In this document: piece by piece, positions 10,380 through 21,532 of the stretch
Position numbering within the stretch: the stretch's first letter is position 1
How the letters are laid out: the number at the start of each line of letters is the position of its first letter
Source of the DNA: Paraphysoderma sedebokerense
Taxonomy: Eukaryota > Blastocladiomycota > Physodermatomycetes > Physodermatales > Physodermataceae
NCBI GenBank assembly: GCA_025602915.1
Contig: JAHLJZ010000031.1
Coordinates: 1 to 64,000, forward strand
Length of the DNA stretch: 64,000 nucleotides
Direction of reading: 5' to 3'
The notes under the pieces: generated by a model
Databases searched by the model: none
What the model was told of the DNA's origin: nothing
What the model saw: the letters and a program-made list of their open reading frames with translations, nothing else
Translations under genes and position numbers: made by a program

Positions 10380-11800
10380 TCAATACAATCCCACCATAAT
10401 ACTTTGGTTCTTTTCTTGTTCATTTATTCCACTCTCGCTTTCCTTGTCTTTTATCAACGAGTCGTCATCGTTGGTCATGTTCGACAATAGTCTGATTAGA
10501 TAATGTCTGTATAAATTGAACAAATCTTGTTTGCATTCGGGTAATGTAAATATTGTTCGTTGTTTAGAGTCTTTAAAAGTAGAATCTAGAAGGACAAGCT
10601 TGAGCGAGTTGGTAGAAAATGCCTCTGTTTAATTGTGAAGTAATGCAAGTAAACAAAATCCAGCAGAAAGGAAATGAAGTTTAAATGTCATTAGTACATG
10701 GACCTTGACACCTAGGTAGAGAGATAACAAACCTTTCTCCATCAATTTCAACACTCGATTTGGAGTACCCACGGCTATATGTACAGGATTCTTTTTCAAA
10801 AACTCTACTTGTTCGTCTATTTTCATGTGCTTCGCAAAAAGCTTTCCTATTTTTGCTGAAATATGTAATGTCCGGAGAGATCTGAAATAAACAACTGTTT
10901 GAGTATATGATATAGGGTTAATAGCATTCATTCTACTGAAAGCACCTTATCACATCCATGCATCGTATGGCGGAACTACAAAGCACCAGTATAAATGGAT
11001 CGGCCATGACTTTAGCGTCGGCGCTCTTCGATTTTTTCTTTCGTTTTTTCAGTATGATCTTTGCAATCGAATCCCATTCGGGTAAAACTTAAAAAAATTC
11101 AATCGCAGAATAAATCAGATAAAATACACTTAGATTAATGATACCGTAAAATACGGAAATACCTGATTTCACGTAGTGTGATAAATTATCAAGAGAGTGG
11201 TCTCGCTCAAACGACACACCATCCACAAATCGAGAATCTAGAGTGAGAAATGCCAAATGAGTTTGTTTATCATTGTTGAATTATTTATTTCGGATAAATA
11301 CCGTCAATTGCCAAAGTCTCGGCCTCAAACTTAGTTAAATTCTCCTTCGCGGAGCAATCCGCAAGGAAGTGTCGAAAAACTAGCGCCTGAGTTCCTCTGC
11401 TGAAATCGCGAAGAGTGGTTTCTTCGTCTTTCAACCCTATCTTACGTTTCTGAGTAATTCGATAAGAGAACTGTGAGTAATCCCGTAACTATGTTGGACT
11501 ACCAAGAACAACTTCATGCCAGACCTTTCTCTCTTTATCTTTTAACCTTCGCTTTCGCTTCTTCTCAATTTTGGACATTTCCTCGTTCTCATTCTTCTGT
11601 TCAGTGTCACTAGTTTCTTCTCCTCCATTAATCGTCTCAGAATCAAAAGTTAAATCAGCAGAGGCATCGTCTACGTCGGACGAACCGCCAGTCGCCTCAT
11701 CTAGAAGAATTTGTTCATCGTCGGATCCGGCAAAATAAATCTCATCGTCCAATGCATCGGGGTTTGTGAGAGCTGAATTCTTATCGCTTTCTTTCACCAT
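10380..11800 (-). CDS. CMS1: CMS1-like 90S pre-ribosome protein (copy 1)
   Basis: CMS1/CMSS1 family, a helicase-fold protein without ATPase motifs found in the U3-containing small-subunit processome in the nucleolus. Six exons: about 11525-11800, 11302-11470, 11163-11237, 10946-11087, 10733-10881 and 10380-10624, giving about 351 aa. The N-terminus is acidic and then Lys/Arg-rich. The family core appears as LVLCSSAIRCMDVIRSL, then KIGKLFAKHMK, then VHIAVGTPNRVLKLME, and the C-terminal exon continues with LKLVLLDSTFKDSKQRTIF. Splices 2-5 are phase-consistent. The first is uncertain: an in-frame TAG near 11490 must be removed, but only weak donors (GTCTGG or GTTGTT) preserve the frame. Together with RRP9 it makes two ribosome-biogenesis genes in the block. 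Confidence 0.88.
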
Positions 11801-12333
11801 TTTAATTCGTATTTAGTTGAGGGAATCGTTGTACCAAAGGTGTACGCAGACTGCTACAGGTCAAGGGGAAGTATTCTTGTTTACATCGTCAACGGGCGCG
11901 TGACGCTGACAAGCAATAATGGAGTTTACTATCAGCAATACGATGTCCATATGATCGTACATTCTAACCCTTAACCATTAAGATTAAAGGAGAGAAGCTG
12001 AATTTTCAGCAATATAACTGATAAAGGCTATATATGGCACCATGGCATGATAGTTAGAACCGGCGATGGTGTAATCGTCGGCTTACAGATTCATTAAAAA
12101 CGTTAAAACCATCGAGTCCACAAATGGTCATTTTCGTACCATTAGCAACTCCATCCTCTAATCTGAATTACATGTTTATTGTTACAAAGTCTACCAACAA
12201 TCACCCAATACCATGAGAAAAACCATTAAAGATCAGTTTTCTGTACACTCGACTTCAGACCTCACACAAGTTCGTCCCATAACATCAAGCGAAGAACCCC
12301 TTCTTGCTATTATTGTCAACATAAATTCACGTC
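11801..12333. other. Intergenic region upstream of CMS1
   Basis: 533 bp holding the CMS1 promoter and the 3' side of NDUFA13. I see no RNA gene, repeat or coding exon. The copy 2 equivalent is 27586-28118. Confidence 0.55.
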
Positions 12334-12858
12334 TTAAAATATATTCAACCATTTCTTCTCAGCTACCATCACAGTCGGCGGTACGTATCGCTTTGTGTGA
12401 TATACACTTTCACCAACTTTCCAGCCCTTCACATCCTTCATCACTTCTGCTTCTGTCTGTTCTTGATGTAAAATTCTGCGGACTTCTTCTCGATCTGATT
12501 CGGCTTGCAATACTGGAGTAAGGTGAATACGGGACCATACTTTTTCTCGTTTCAATTCCCTAAGATGGGTGAATTTAGAGATAATGAACAGGATAACCAG
12601 CAAATATTGAGAGGTCGCCGGATGAATCCATCAAAAATAACTATGAGGAATCATGTACCTTCGTTCTTTAATCCCTTCAATAGTCCAATACCATCCATAA
12701 GTCATAATTCCAATCACTCCAGCAAACAAAACAGCACCGCTGGGTCCTCGGGATGGAAGATTTCTTTTGTATCGAACTGAGCCAAACCCTCCAGGAGGGG
12801 GTAAATCTTGTACGGGCTTCGGTGGAGGGGTATATGATGACGCCGACGCCGTGGACAT
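12334..12858 (-). CDS. NDUFA13: Complex I subunit NDUFA13 / GRIM-19 (copy 1)
   Basis: Accessory subunit of mitochondrial NADH:ubiquinone oxidoreductase, anchored in the inner membrane by one helix. Two exons, 12659-12858 and 12334-12559, join in phase (AG|G) to give 141 aa, close to the 144 aa of the human protein. Landmarks: VQDLPPPGGFGSVRYKRNLP, then RGPSG at the start of the single transmembrane helix (about 41-60), then KERRELKREKVWSRIHLTPVL across the splice, then MKDVKGWKVGESVYHTKRYVPP. The start is the ATG of MSTASASS; a TTG two codons upstream is ignored. Presence of this subunit shows that the organism keeps complex I. A perfect 12-bp palindrome GGTCACGTGACC lies about 70 bp upstream. 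Confidence 0.95.
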
Positions 12859-12924
12859 TATCAATGTGTGTTATATAGATAACTAGAGATCAGCTTGTCC
12901 TTTCGCTTGGTTTGTTTCCAAATG

Positions 12925-12936
12925 GGTCACGTGACC
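12925..12936. promoter_or_regulatory. Palindromic CACGTG element upstream of NDUFA13
   Basis: Perfect palindrome GGTCACGTGACC with core CACGTG at 12928-12933, about 70 bp upstream of the start codon. It is the best-formed example of the recurring element in this window. Copy 2 has it at 28710-28721. Confidence 0.5.
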
Positions 12937-13024
12937 AGGTGTAAAAAATTTCTTTTTGGTGATCATGCAGAAACATTTCTTTTAACATTTTATATAATAT
13001 ACTGATAGACTTCAATATTACAAA

Positions 13025-15190
13025 CTACCGACCGTCGTAAGAAGGTTTTTCCTTTGGATTTTTAATACTGTCTTCAAGTATGGACGGACTTAATGAAATC
13101 GTATACAGTACATTTTTTGGTGGTTGAGAGGAATATGTAGCATTGCTATTCCCGTTATCGTGCGATGACACTTCGTTGACTCCATTTACTACCACTTCTT
13201 CGTTATCTTCACGTGAATCGGATGAATTATTATATATAGAATTAGCATATCGCCCATGCTTTCCACCTAGCTTCAGCCAACGCCCAGATTTATGCTCTTG
13301 ACCAGTTCCAACGAGAATGTGAATGTCATGGATGCGAGAATTCTTGTTCGCACTTGGAGGTGGTAACTGATTGCGGGTAGGAGCATGAGAATGGGAAATA
13401 GATGTAGGGAAAGACTTCGGAGGGAGCACAGATAGAGAGTTGATGAATCCAGGCTAATTGATGTTATGTTAAACCTGATCATCTCACAGATGGAATCATC
13501 AAAAACAATAGAACTACATACCACAGCAACATTTCCGACGAATGTGAAATTCTTGAAATTAGGGCTTATCCTCCATACTTTGACTTCACCATCCCAACTT
13601 CCACTGAGGAACAAATCCGTGTACTTCACACAAGCTATGGCAGTAACCCAGAAAGGTTTCTTCCGGTTGCCGACTTCAACTTCATCGGGTCGTGGTGTTT
13701 GGGTTCCGTGGCAAAGTCGTTGAATAAAGACAGGCTTCTTCTTCCCAATGTTCCACAGTGATATTGAACCGCAGTCGGACCCAGAAAGAAAATACTCTTC
13801 GTTAATCAAAGTCAAACAGTCTATCGATCCGGCAACGGCAAGCTGGCTTGAATCATTGATATTTGATGATGTCCCCTGTGAACCGCGGTAAACGAGTTGA
13901 GATTCTTCTATAATTTTCCAAAGTCGTAGTGTACGATCTCGGCCACCAGACGTTATGCATGTTTCGCGGGATAAAGTATCGATACCCGTGATTTGATCTT
14001 GATGTCCGAATCTATATTTGGGCAAAATAAGAAATTCGCAACGACCCAGAACAAAAGCAAGTAACTGTTACGTACAATGTTTCCACATATGTCATTTCGT
14101 CAATATTCCACACCTTGACCGTCCGATCATTACTCGCGGAGTAGAGTTGGTTGGAGCCTTTTCTGAAGGTAAGAGACTAGGATTGCAAATTCTATCAGTC
14201 TTCCGTTGCAGTTCAATGAAAGTTTGCAGAACATACCGTCACAGCATCTCGATGTTGATTGAAACAATGAACATGCGTGTCATCCTTTACACTCCAAATG
14301 TTCAGTCGATTATCGTCTCCGCCACTGGCCAGGTACGTGCCGTCAAACGATATAGCTAGTGACAAAACGCGGCCAGTATGCCCAACCTTGGCTTTCCCTG
14401 TGTTGCGACGCCCGCCTCGAAATACATGCAGCTTCTTTGCAGTGATGAAGTCCCCTGGAGCACTCGAAGTCAGCCACGACAAGCATCAAGTCAATTCAGG
14501 TAAAATTGCTTACATTTGATGATAGATCCATCCTTACTCCCACTGTATACGTATTTCTGATCAGGTGTAATCACAGCGGAAGTTATCGAAAGTTGATGAC
14601 CTCTTGGAAACATTTTGACCTCAGCATGTGACAGATAGCTGGCGTATTGATCGGCCACATTACGAAACAATTTCCCGGAGGTCTCAAGCTATTTCACGAG
14701 TATTTCGTGAGTCATTTTTAAGTAATTTTCTTCGAAGTAATTTGTTGTCTCTGGCAGACACACGTACCGCATCGTCCCTCAATCTTTCAGCAATTAAATC
14801 ACGATCGATGTCTTTGGCATCAAATCCCACGTTTTCTTCTGTAGTTAAATTAACAATTAATAAAGTATAATTAATTGAAAGCATTGAAATAAGGGGAATT
14901 CGAGACATACCCAATTCAGTCTCGATCGTTTTAAGATACTCCTTTGCCAATCGCAATCTCTTTTCAGCAGCAGTCTCTTTATCTTCCTCGTCCGATTCCT
15001 CTTCGCCAGTAGAGTATGACTGAAAATCAATATCATCTATCCCACCAGCTCCAATTTCATCTTCACTTTCATGATCTTTATCCTGTTTCCTCCGTTTAAC
15101 TGACTTGAGCGCATTCGCATTAGTCCCCTTCCGTTTCTGCGGTTGTGAGACCGATTCGTTGTCTGAGGTAATGAAGAACGAGTCCTTCAT
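13025..15190 (-). CDS. RRP9: RRP9 / U3-55K WD40 protein of the U3 snoRNP (copy 1)
   Basis: U3 snoRNP-specific WD40 protein that binds the box B/C motif of U3 and supports 18S rRNA processing in the nucleolus. Seven exons: 14911-15190, 14768-14838, 14514-14688, 14237-14454, 14076-14176, 13522-14011 and 13025-13453, phase-consistent throughout, giving 587 aa. The N-terminus (1-115) is Lys-rich then acidic. WD repeats run from about 145 to about 545 with clear blades (YVYSGSKDGSIIKW, YLASGGDDNRLNIW, QLYSASNDRTVKVW, CITSGGRDRTLRLW, YFLSGSDCGSISLW, LFLSGSWDGEVKVW). The C-terminal VGTGQEHKSGRWLK is the family's VGQExRxGRW signature. The last exon carries a Ser/Asn-rich insertion and tail that make it longer than yeast Rrp9 (573 aa). 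Confidence 0.94.
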
Positions 15191-15587
15191 TTCTGTTACT
15201 AGATAAATAAAGAATTAAAACGATAAATCTCTGAAAAAGAACACAATTTATGAAGGCGTAGTGATTTTCAGTCATTTACAGCCGAAGCCAAGAAAAATTT
15301 GTTATGCTTATCACGTGGCGGTTGATATCTAAACTCCTTGCCTTCTCTGCACTTCGCGTTTCATTCAGAATATGAATTATTTAAATAATCCCATCGATGG
15401 AATTATGATATTTCAAACCATAACCTCTTTTGTGAAATTGAAGGCATTTTTTTACATGGCTATTGTCTGCGAAGCACTATTTAAATTGCTATGTCGTCAG
15501 AGGAACGGCTGGGCTTGGTTACTTTCATTAAAACGTTGCAGATTTCGTCTTGCATCCTTCAAGTTTGCTTTGCCGAAAATTTTCGCT
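15191..15587. promoter_or_regulatory. Shared divergent promoter, RRP9 / membrane protein
   Basis: 397 bp between divergent starts. CACGTG at 15312-15317 lies about 122 bp upstream of the RRP9 ATG. An open frame reads from 15372 into the membrane gene in the same phase, so a longer N-terminus is possible but lacks features. The copy 2 equivalent is 30976-31372 (element 31097-31102). Confidence 0.5.
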
Positions 15588-16877
15588 ATGGAACATCAAG
15601 GTATAACACTTTCAGAGTCGACAGACAATATCGACGGCCCCGGAACCCGACTCAAATTGAATGTAAATTTTGATGTTATCGACCCTGACAAAGTTCCTGT
15701 GTTGGAAAATCCGGTGAAGAACCCGGTGTGGAAAGTATTCGTTTTCAGCTTCTCCACAGCATGCTCTTGGTTTGCGTTGTAAGTATAATCAATTTTATTT
15801 TCTCTTGCGGCAGTCTGATAGTAGCATCGCTCTAACGCTCAATGAATCAATAGCAACACTGAACGTCTGGTCTTGGAATTACCTAACAAAACTCACACCA
15901 TTGCCATTACGTTCGCATGCTATGCTCTCGCTTCCATCCTTTCCGCATTTATATCGAAATCTTGGTTAAAGGTTACTATTGGTTTTGCGGCATTCTGGAT
16001 TACGTCTTGCGCCATCATCACTTTCCTGGCCGACTATCCCGACATACACACCGTTACTATTCCAATGAGCGGCTTCGCATTCGGTCATCTTTTTACGGCA
16101 GCGCCCCTTTATTTGTCCCGATTCTCGGCTTGTAGCGGCAAAAAAATTTGGAAACTTGTATCCATTTTTACAGCGTGCATAACTGTCGCGTACGTTTTCG
16201 GCGTTTTGAGCTGGAACTTATCTCCAGCAGACGCAGAACCTGTTTACTTCGGCGACTCCCCTTTAACCCCACGACCCATAGCTTTCTGGCTTGTGTTAAT
16301 TCTTATCGCTGCGACTTTTGCTAGTGTTTGTGTTCTTATCGTCTTCCCTTTGCCACCAATTCCAAATTACGGTAACACACCAGCTGAACAGTACGAGTCA
16401 TATAGAACTTACTTTAACAGTCGCCCGAGAATGTTGATCGATATCATTCGTAACAAAAATTTTGCAGTCAACATTCCACTTATTGTTGGCAGTGGATTGC
16501 TTTTAGGGTTACAGTTCGGCTTGGCCAATGTTAAGCGAAATGTCAAAGCTGAAAATTCAGCTCCAGACTCAGTGCAAGTTGGGCTGATTATTCTCAACTT
16601 GGTGATTACTCTAATAGAGAACCCTATTACTGGCATGGTTAACACCGGATTAATTACCTCCTTCCATGAGAGTAACTTATTGGCGGCATCGGGAATTTTT
16701 AGAACCTTCCAGGGAATTTGCGCTGTCGTCGGATATTTTATGGCCTATGGAGGCGGACTTGATCTCTCAATCCTGGGTGTAGAAACTGCCGTCATTGCAA
16801 TTTTAGTTGGCGGTGCTCATTATTCAGTGAAGCGCTTAACGGGTAACGTTCAAGTCAATTACAGAAGAGGTGTCTGA
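15588..16877 (+). CDS. Polytopic membrane protein, about ten helices, MFS/UNC93-like (copy 1)
   Basis: Two exons, 15588-15778 and 15854-16877, join in phase to give 404 aa. A polar N-terminus of about 50 residues precedes some ten hydrophobic helices. A cytosolic-looking loop between the sixth and seventh helices (NYGNTPAEQYESYRTYFNSR) divides the protein into 6+4 helices. That resembles a truncated major-facilitator or UNC93-like layout, but I see no diagnostic MFS motif A, so the family is uncertain and the substrate unknown. The ATG at 15588 is chosen because it gives a compact acidic N-terminus; an in-frame start at 15372 would add 72 residues. It shares a promoter with RRP9 and its 3' end converges on that of NAP1. 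Confidence 0.8.
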
Positions 16878-17123
16878 GCATTATAAGTAGTAATCATGTA
16901 TCAATAGCGATGGTACTTGTAAAATATTATTATTTTCATGTCGTACTTTCCTTCTCAAAATCAATACACTCTAAATAACGAATGGTATTATCAACCAAAC
17001 TTATTATAAAGTCACTACAAATACAGCCTGCTTGTGCAAGAATATTGACAAAATTGACAAGTCACTGATCACACAAACAAAAATGCTATTACGACACTAA
17101 CAATGATATGTTAACTTTCATGT

Positions 17124-18833
17124 TTATTGTTGTTTGCATTCTGGAGGGTTGTCGCCAGTGGCGGCAGGTGGCTAAAATAAAATAGTTCATTAACATTAAG
17201 GACGAGAAGTATTAGCTAATGCTCCAAACTTACCTTGCCACTTTGATCCCCATCTTCATCATCTTCGTCGGATTCATCGTCATCACTCTCGTCATCCTCT
17301 TCTTCGTCATCATCATCATCATCTTCGAAGCCACCAAACTGACCACCATACTAAAATACAAAGATATCAGCAAGAAGTTTAGAGTAAAACCCAATCAGAA
17401 ATTTCATACTTCGTCATCGTCCAATTCAACAGATTCACCAGTAAACCATCCAATAGCGTCCGGGATCAATTTTTCTTTGATGTCTTCACCAATTTCATAG
17501 TCGGCTTCAAGTTTTTCGTCAAGCTCTTGGGCTTCTTCTTCAGTAATTTCTAAAATACTGATGTCAGGACGTCGTTATCAAATTTCTTTACGATTGTAAT
17601 CCACTAACCTTCATCTTCGGCGGGAACCTTAGGTGGTTTAAAGAAGTTGAAGAAAGTTTCCGTCGGAACAGTCTTCTTAACGATTCGAGTTTGGTTTGTA
17701 CCCTTATGACGTTGTTTCTTCGTTTCCACACGGAAAGCAAGATTCTTGCCCTCTTTCCAGTTGATTTCGGTTCTTCGATTTCAGACATCAGCATCACCAA
17801 AAACTTCAGAACTTGCATTATATTTAGACACGAACCCTTCAGCATGATCATACATGTAATCATCGGCTCTGTTGGCTTCAGTTGGTTCGGACAGATAGTA
17901 AGTTTTAGTCAAAACCTCATTAGTGAAGTAATCGTTCGAGCTAAATTGGAAATCGAGTTTAAAGCCCTGATGTATAGAAGAAGAAACTGTCAGAAATAGG
18001 ACGAAGTGCAATCATCAAAACTTAATCGAAACGTACAGGATTGTCGGGCAAATATGCAACCTTAATGTCGATTAATGATTTCAGAACTTCTTGATCTTCT
18101 TCTGTAATCATTTCAGATATGTGTGGGTGATTCATGAGAACTCGCAACCAGAATTCTGGTACACCAGTGACCGGTTCCTTCGACTTTTGCAAGAACAGAA
18201 TAAACAAACTCAATTTCACGTGCCCGCGAATACGAGAAGACATCGGTAGACTATACCTCAGTTGCTGGGGCCTCTTTCTCTTCTTCCTCTTCCTCTTCAG
18301 TTTTTTTTGCTTCTTCATCGGTTGGTTCGTATTTACCGGCGACAATCTCTGAACGCTAAAGGACTGTAAGCGCATAGACTCGCTTTTGACAAGGAATAAT
18401 GAACGACGAGAAACCTTATTATACAAGGGTTTGTACAAATTATGATACTTTTTCTCTAATTCCAATACTTCTTTATGGAATTGTCTTTCCAACTCATTGT
18501 GTTTCGTCTATCAAAGCAACAAGATACAAAGTAAAGGCGGCATAAGTTCAGCTGAAAGTGATAAACACTTCTAACGAAGCCTATAATCTACGTACTTGTA
18601 GATTCTTCAAAGCTTGAACACGTCTTTTCGCATCAGCTGGTAAAGAATTATAATACTCTGGGACAACTTGGCCGACCAAATCGCCGAGTCGAGCCTGCCA
18701 ATCCAAATAATCAAAGTAGCGAGTGCATCCTTGGTTAGTCGAAAGCCCAGAAGGTTTCAGATAACAACAAGAAAGCATTTGAACAAAATACCTGAATCAT
18801 GTTCATGAATGCGGGATCTTGAGAGAATGCCAT
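17124..18833 (-). CDS. NAP1: Nucleosome assembly protein NAP1 with CaaX end (copy 1)
   Basis: Histone H2A-H2B chaperone. Ten exons: 18792-18833, 18596-18694, 18415-18507, 18257-18355, 18037-18183, 17836-17966, 17609-17772, 17410-17549, 17234-17350 and 17124-17171, all phase-consistent, giving 359 aa. Features in order: [16 protein letters not shown] and the long dimerisation helix ([19 protein letters not shown]), an acidic insert, [51 protein letters not shown], and an acidic tail from about 310. The last exon ends in CKQQ, the same CaaX box that ends animal NAP1L1 and suggests farnesylation. The donors of introns 3 (GTTTCT) and 6 (GTTCGT) are non-consensus but needed for the frame. The exact acceptor of exon 5 could be six bases later. 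Confidence 0.94.
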
Positions 18834-19473
18834 ATCTTACTAGTATGTTAATAAGCTGCAAAGTGCGGACATTGGCAGTAGATAATGGGCCAAATAAGGA
18901 GTAGGTCCTTGTTTAGGTCACGTGCACATCTGCACGTTGCGACGAGCAAAGGTTAACCTGCTTGTACCAGGTTTTAAAGATCATTTAAAGACGAGGCTGT
19001 AACGAATTCATTTTAATTTTGGATATCATGGTAAATTGGTAGTTGTACAGTATAAAATCAAGGCCCGGGAGCTGCGGCAGAAGGAGGGCTGCGGTCAATT
19101 TCATAAGGAGGGAAGCAATTCCCCACTGCCTTCCTTCTCCACAACATTCCACCCTCTCTATCTCGCAAGATTTCTCAAATCAAAGCTTGATTCTCCCATC
19201 CATCCGTCCCTTGCATCCCAGACAAAGGTATGTTGCTGACAATTTCTCCCCCGAACCCTCCCTCCCGTCTTTATTGCGTTCCACACGTTTCCGCTGTGGG
19301 AACAGCCCCACTGCCGCTGGTGTACACTGTACAACAAGCGCACTAGTAAACTGCCCTGGACGCTTCAACGGGCTGCCACCACATACACACTCCAAACTGA
19401 CCCTCCACCCCGCGACTTCGTCTTAGGTTTCACATCCCACCTCCCTCTACTACCACTACTTACACAACACACA
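18834..19473. promoter_or_regulatory. Hybrid divergent promoter at the duplication junction
   Basis: 640 bp between the NAP1 start of copy 1 (minus) and the HMGB start of copy 2 (plus). The first 227 bp are the NAP1 side, with CACGTG at 18919-18924. The remaining 413 bp are the HMGB side. The join at 19060/19061 brings together sequences that are not adjacent at the outer edges of the two copies. Confidence 0.8.
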
Positions 19474-20429
19474 ATGCCCAAAGAAGCTAAAGTCAAGAAG
19501 TCCGTCGATGCCCCCATGAAACGAGGCAAAAAGGTCAAGAAAGCCAAAGACCCCAACGCTCCCAAGAGACCTTTATCCGGCTACTTCCACTTTTGTGCCG
19601 AAGCTAGGGATGGTGTGAAAAGCGAAAACCCCGGGCTCAATGTTGGTATGTTTGGGTTTCCCTTTTTCGTTGTTGCCCGTCAGAGGTGCCACCTTGTCTC
19701 TATCTTTGTTTGGACGGATGATGCCGTCGGTGGCGGTTTTGCATGCTCCGAATCCAACATTATATGCTACCTAATCAGTGCATGTTGATGTTGGGGCTTA
19801 TGTGTTTCACGACTATATGCTACTGTTTCTGCTTTTTCTTGTCGATAGACTTTTAAAAACTCGTATGCATAAACAACCTTTTCGTGGCGAAACTAACATC
19901 CTATTTTTTATTGTCTTTTCATCGTCTGTGTTTGTATCCACATTGGGCGACATCTCATCCGCCCTGTTCGTCTATAAACAGGTGAAATTGCCAAGATCCT
20001 CGGTGCTAAATGGAAGGAATTAGATGAAAACGAAAAGAAGGTATGTTCATCCGATTCATTTATCGTCCTAGTTGCCTTGCGTTCTTCATCGTACCTTTAG
20101 CATTTGTCTATTTCTGCTCTCCTATTCTGTCGTTCTCAATCTTGAATATTTGTATCCTTCATTTTGTCTCTCACTGCAAATAACGTCAGGTTTTCTGAGT
20201 CGTGTTTAACGTATCCTATCTATCTTTTTAAAATAATAGCCATATAACGATAAAGCCAAAGCTGACAAGGCCCGTTATGACAAAGAGATGGCTAAATACA
20301 AAGGTGGTGCTGCCGCTGGCGATGTATGTTTGACATTTCCCTCCTGCTTCTTAATCGTTCTTGCCAGCATTCAATATTAACTGATCCCTACATTTAAATT
20401 CTCAAACTCAGGACGAAGATGAAGAGTAG
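19474..20429 (+). CDS. HMG-box chromatin protein, NHP6/HMGB type (copy 2)
   Basis: Identical second copy of the gene at 3689-4644. Exons are 19474-19645, 19982-20040, 20240-20323 and 20412-20429, giving 110 aa. Only its upstream environment differs: beyond 413 bp the native flank is replaced by the NAP1 promoter of copy 1. Confidence 0.94.
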
Positions 20430-21532
20430 ATTGTGTTGTATCTAACATATCATAACCACCAATCTTTCCTTTCCTCTGGAAAATCGTTGAAATTTCCTGT
20501 CACTTTCATCGCAACCCAGCTTGATTTCATCATCATTCGTTAATCCTTCAACAATCATACCTTATTTGGAGCATTCAAATTCACCCTTTGTCATTGGTTA
20601 CATCGACGTGGATATATGGAACACAAGTCGTTCTTATCGGTTCACCATAGTTTTCTAGTTTTATCTGTGTAACTTATACCTTTTTTTTTTCTTTCAAGAG
20701 ATGTTATGGATAAATTTGGTAGTGTTGGGTTAAGGCGATATAGCAGGGGATCATGGTTATATATTGCAAATGTAGCGAAAGGTGTAACTGCGGATGGTTT
20801 CTATTTAGTTACGTTTAGTTTCTTTTCTGTAATCATGTACGGGAATAAATGACCGGATATTGTGTTTTAAGTGCGAAAGAGAAACAGAGACCGAAATTGG
20901 AGTCTTCTAAAGTGACCTGTATATATTCGATATAATCCAACTGATACAGTTGTATTCGTGCACTTCAATTTTTGCGACGCCCCGCTCTTTCTCGCGATTC
21001 GTTCTGCGTTCAGTAGTAATTTGGTCTTCCTCATCAACTGTACAATGCAACCAATGTATCCTTAATAAGAATAAATAAATCTTTGGTTCACAATCCTTTG
21101 CCTGACTTTGGTAAACCACCGCCGAATCTCCAAGATTCTAAACCAACCAATCCCAAAATGTACATATATACTCTATCTACACCCGTGTAAGCCATGTCCG
21201 AGTAGTCCATTCATATCACCCGATATTATTTTATCTATCACGAGATAACAGTTCTGGAATGTAAATAATCCAATTTTCTTTTTGCCTGTTGCAAATTGTA
21301 AAACGAATTTACCTGAATTCATTATTGATAATTTATTTTTATTTTTATAGTATAAATCCGCAAACCGGACACAAAAACCGGGAAAATAGAACTAACAAAG
21401 TCACAAAATAGCAAAATAAATAGACACAAATAAATTTCAATTATTTTTACTTGAACAAACTATAAATCAGACTTTAGATTCTAGCAATTTAAGCAGTTTT
21501 AAATCTGTTGAAACGTTAGTATCTTTGTCAAA

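Larger units (their letters stand above)
3276..19060. repeat. Tandem segment, copy 1 (15,785 bp)
   Basis: This is the first of two directly abutting copies of one segment. Position n matches n+15785 throughout. Protein translations, intergenic DNA and homopolymers (for example the T10 tract near 4900 and 20690) agree. The repeat is bounded exactly: 3275 (g) differs from 19060 (a), and 19061 (a) differs from 34846 (t). There is no microhomology and no spacer at the junction. The unit starts 413 bp upstream of the HMGB start codon and ends 227 bp upstream of the NAP1 start codon, so it carries nine whole genes. Complete identity means either a duplication too young to have diverged or an assembly duplication. 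The sequence alone cannot separate the two. Confidence 0.97.

Noticed and set aside
17271-17340. Trinucleotide-like TCATCATCATC tract
   Set aside because: It is the antisense of the NAP1 acidic Asp/Glu tail, not an independent repeat.
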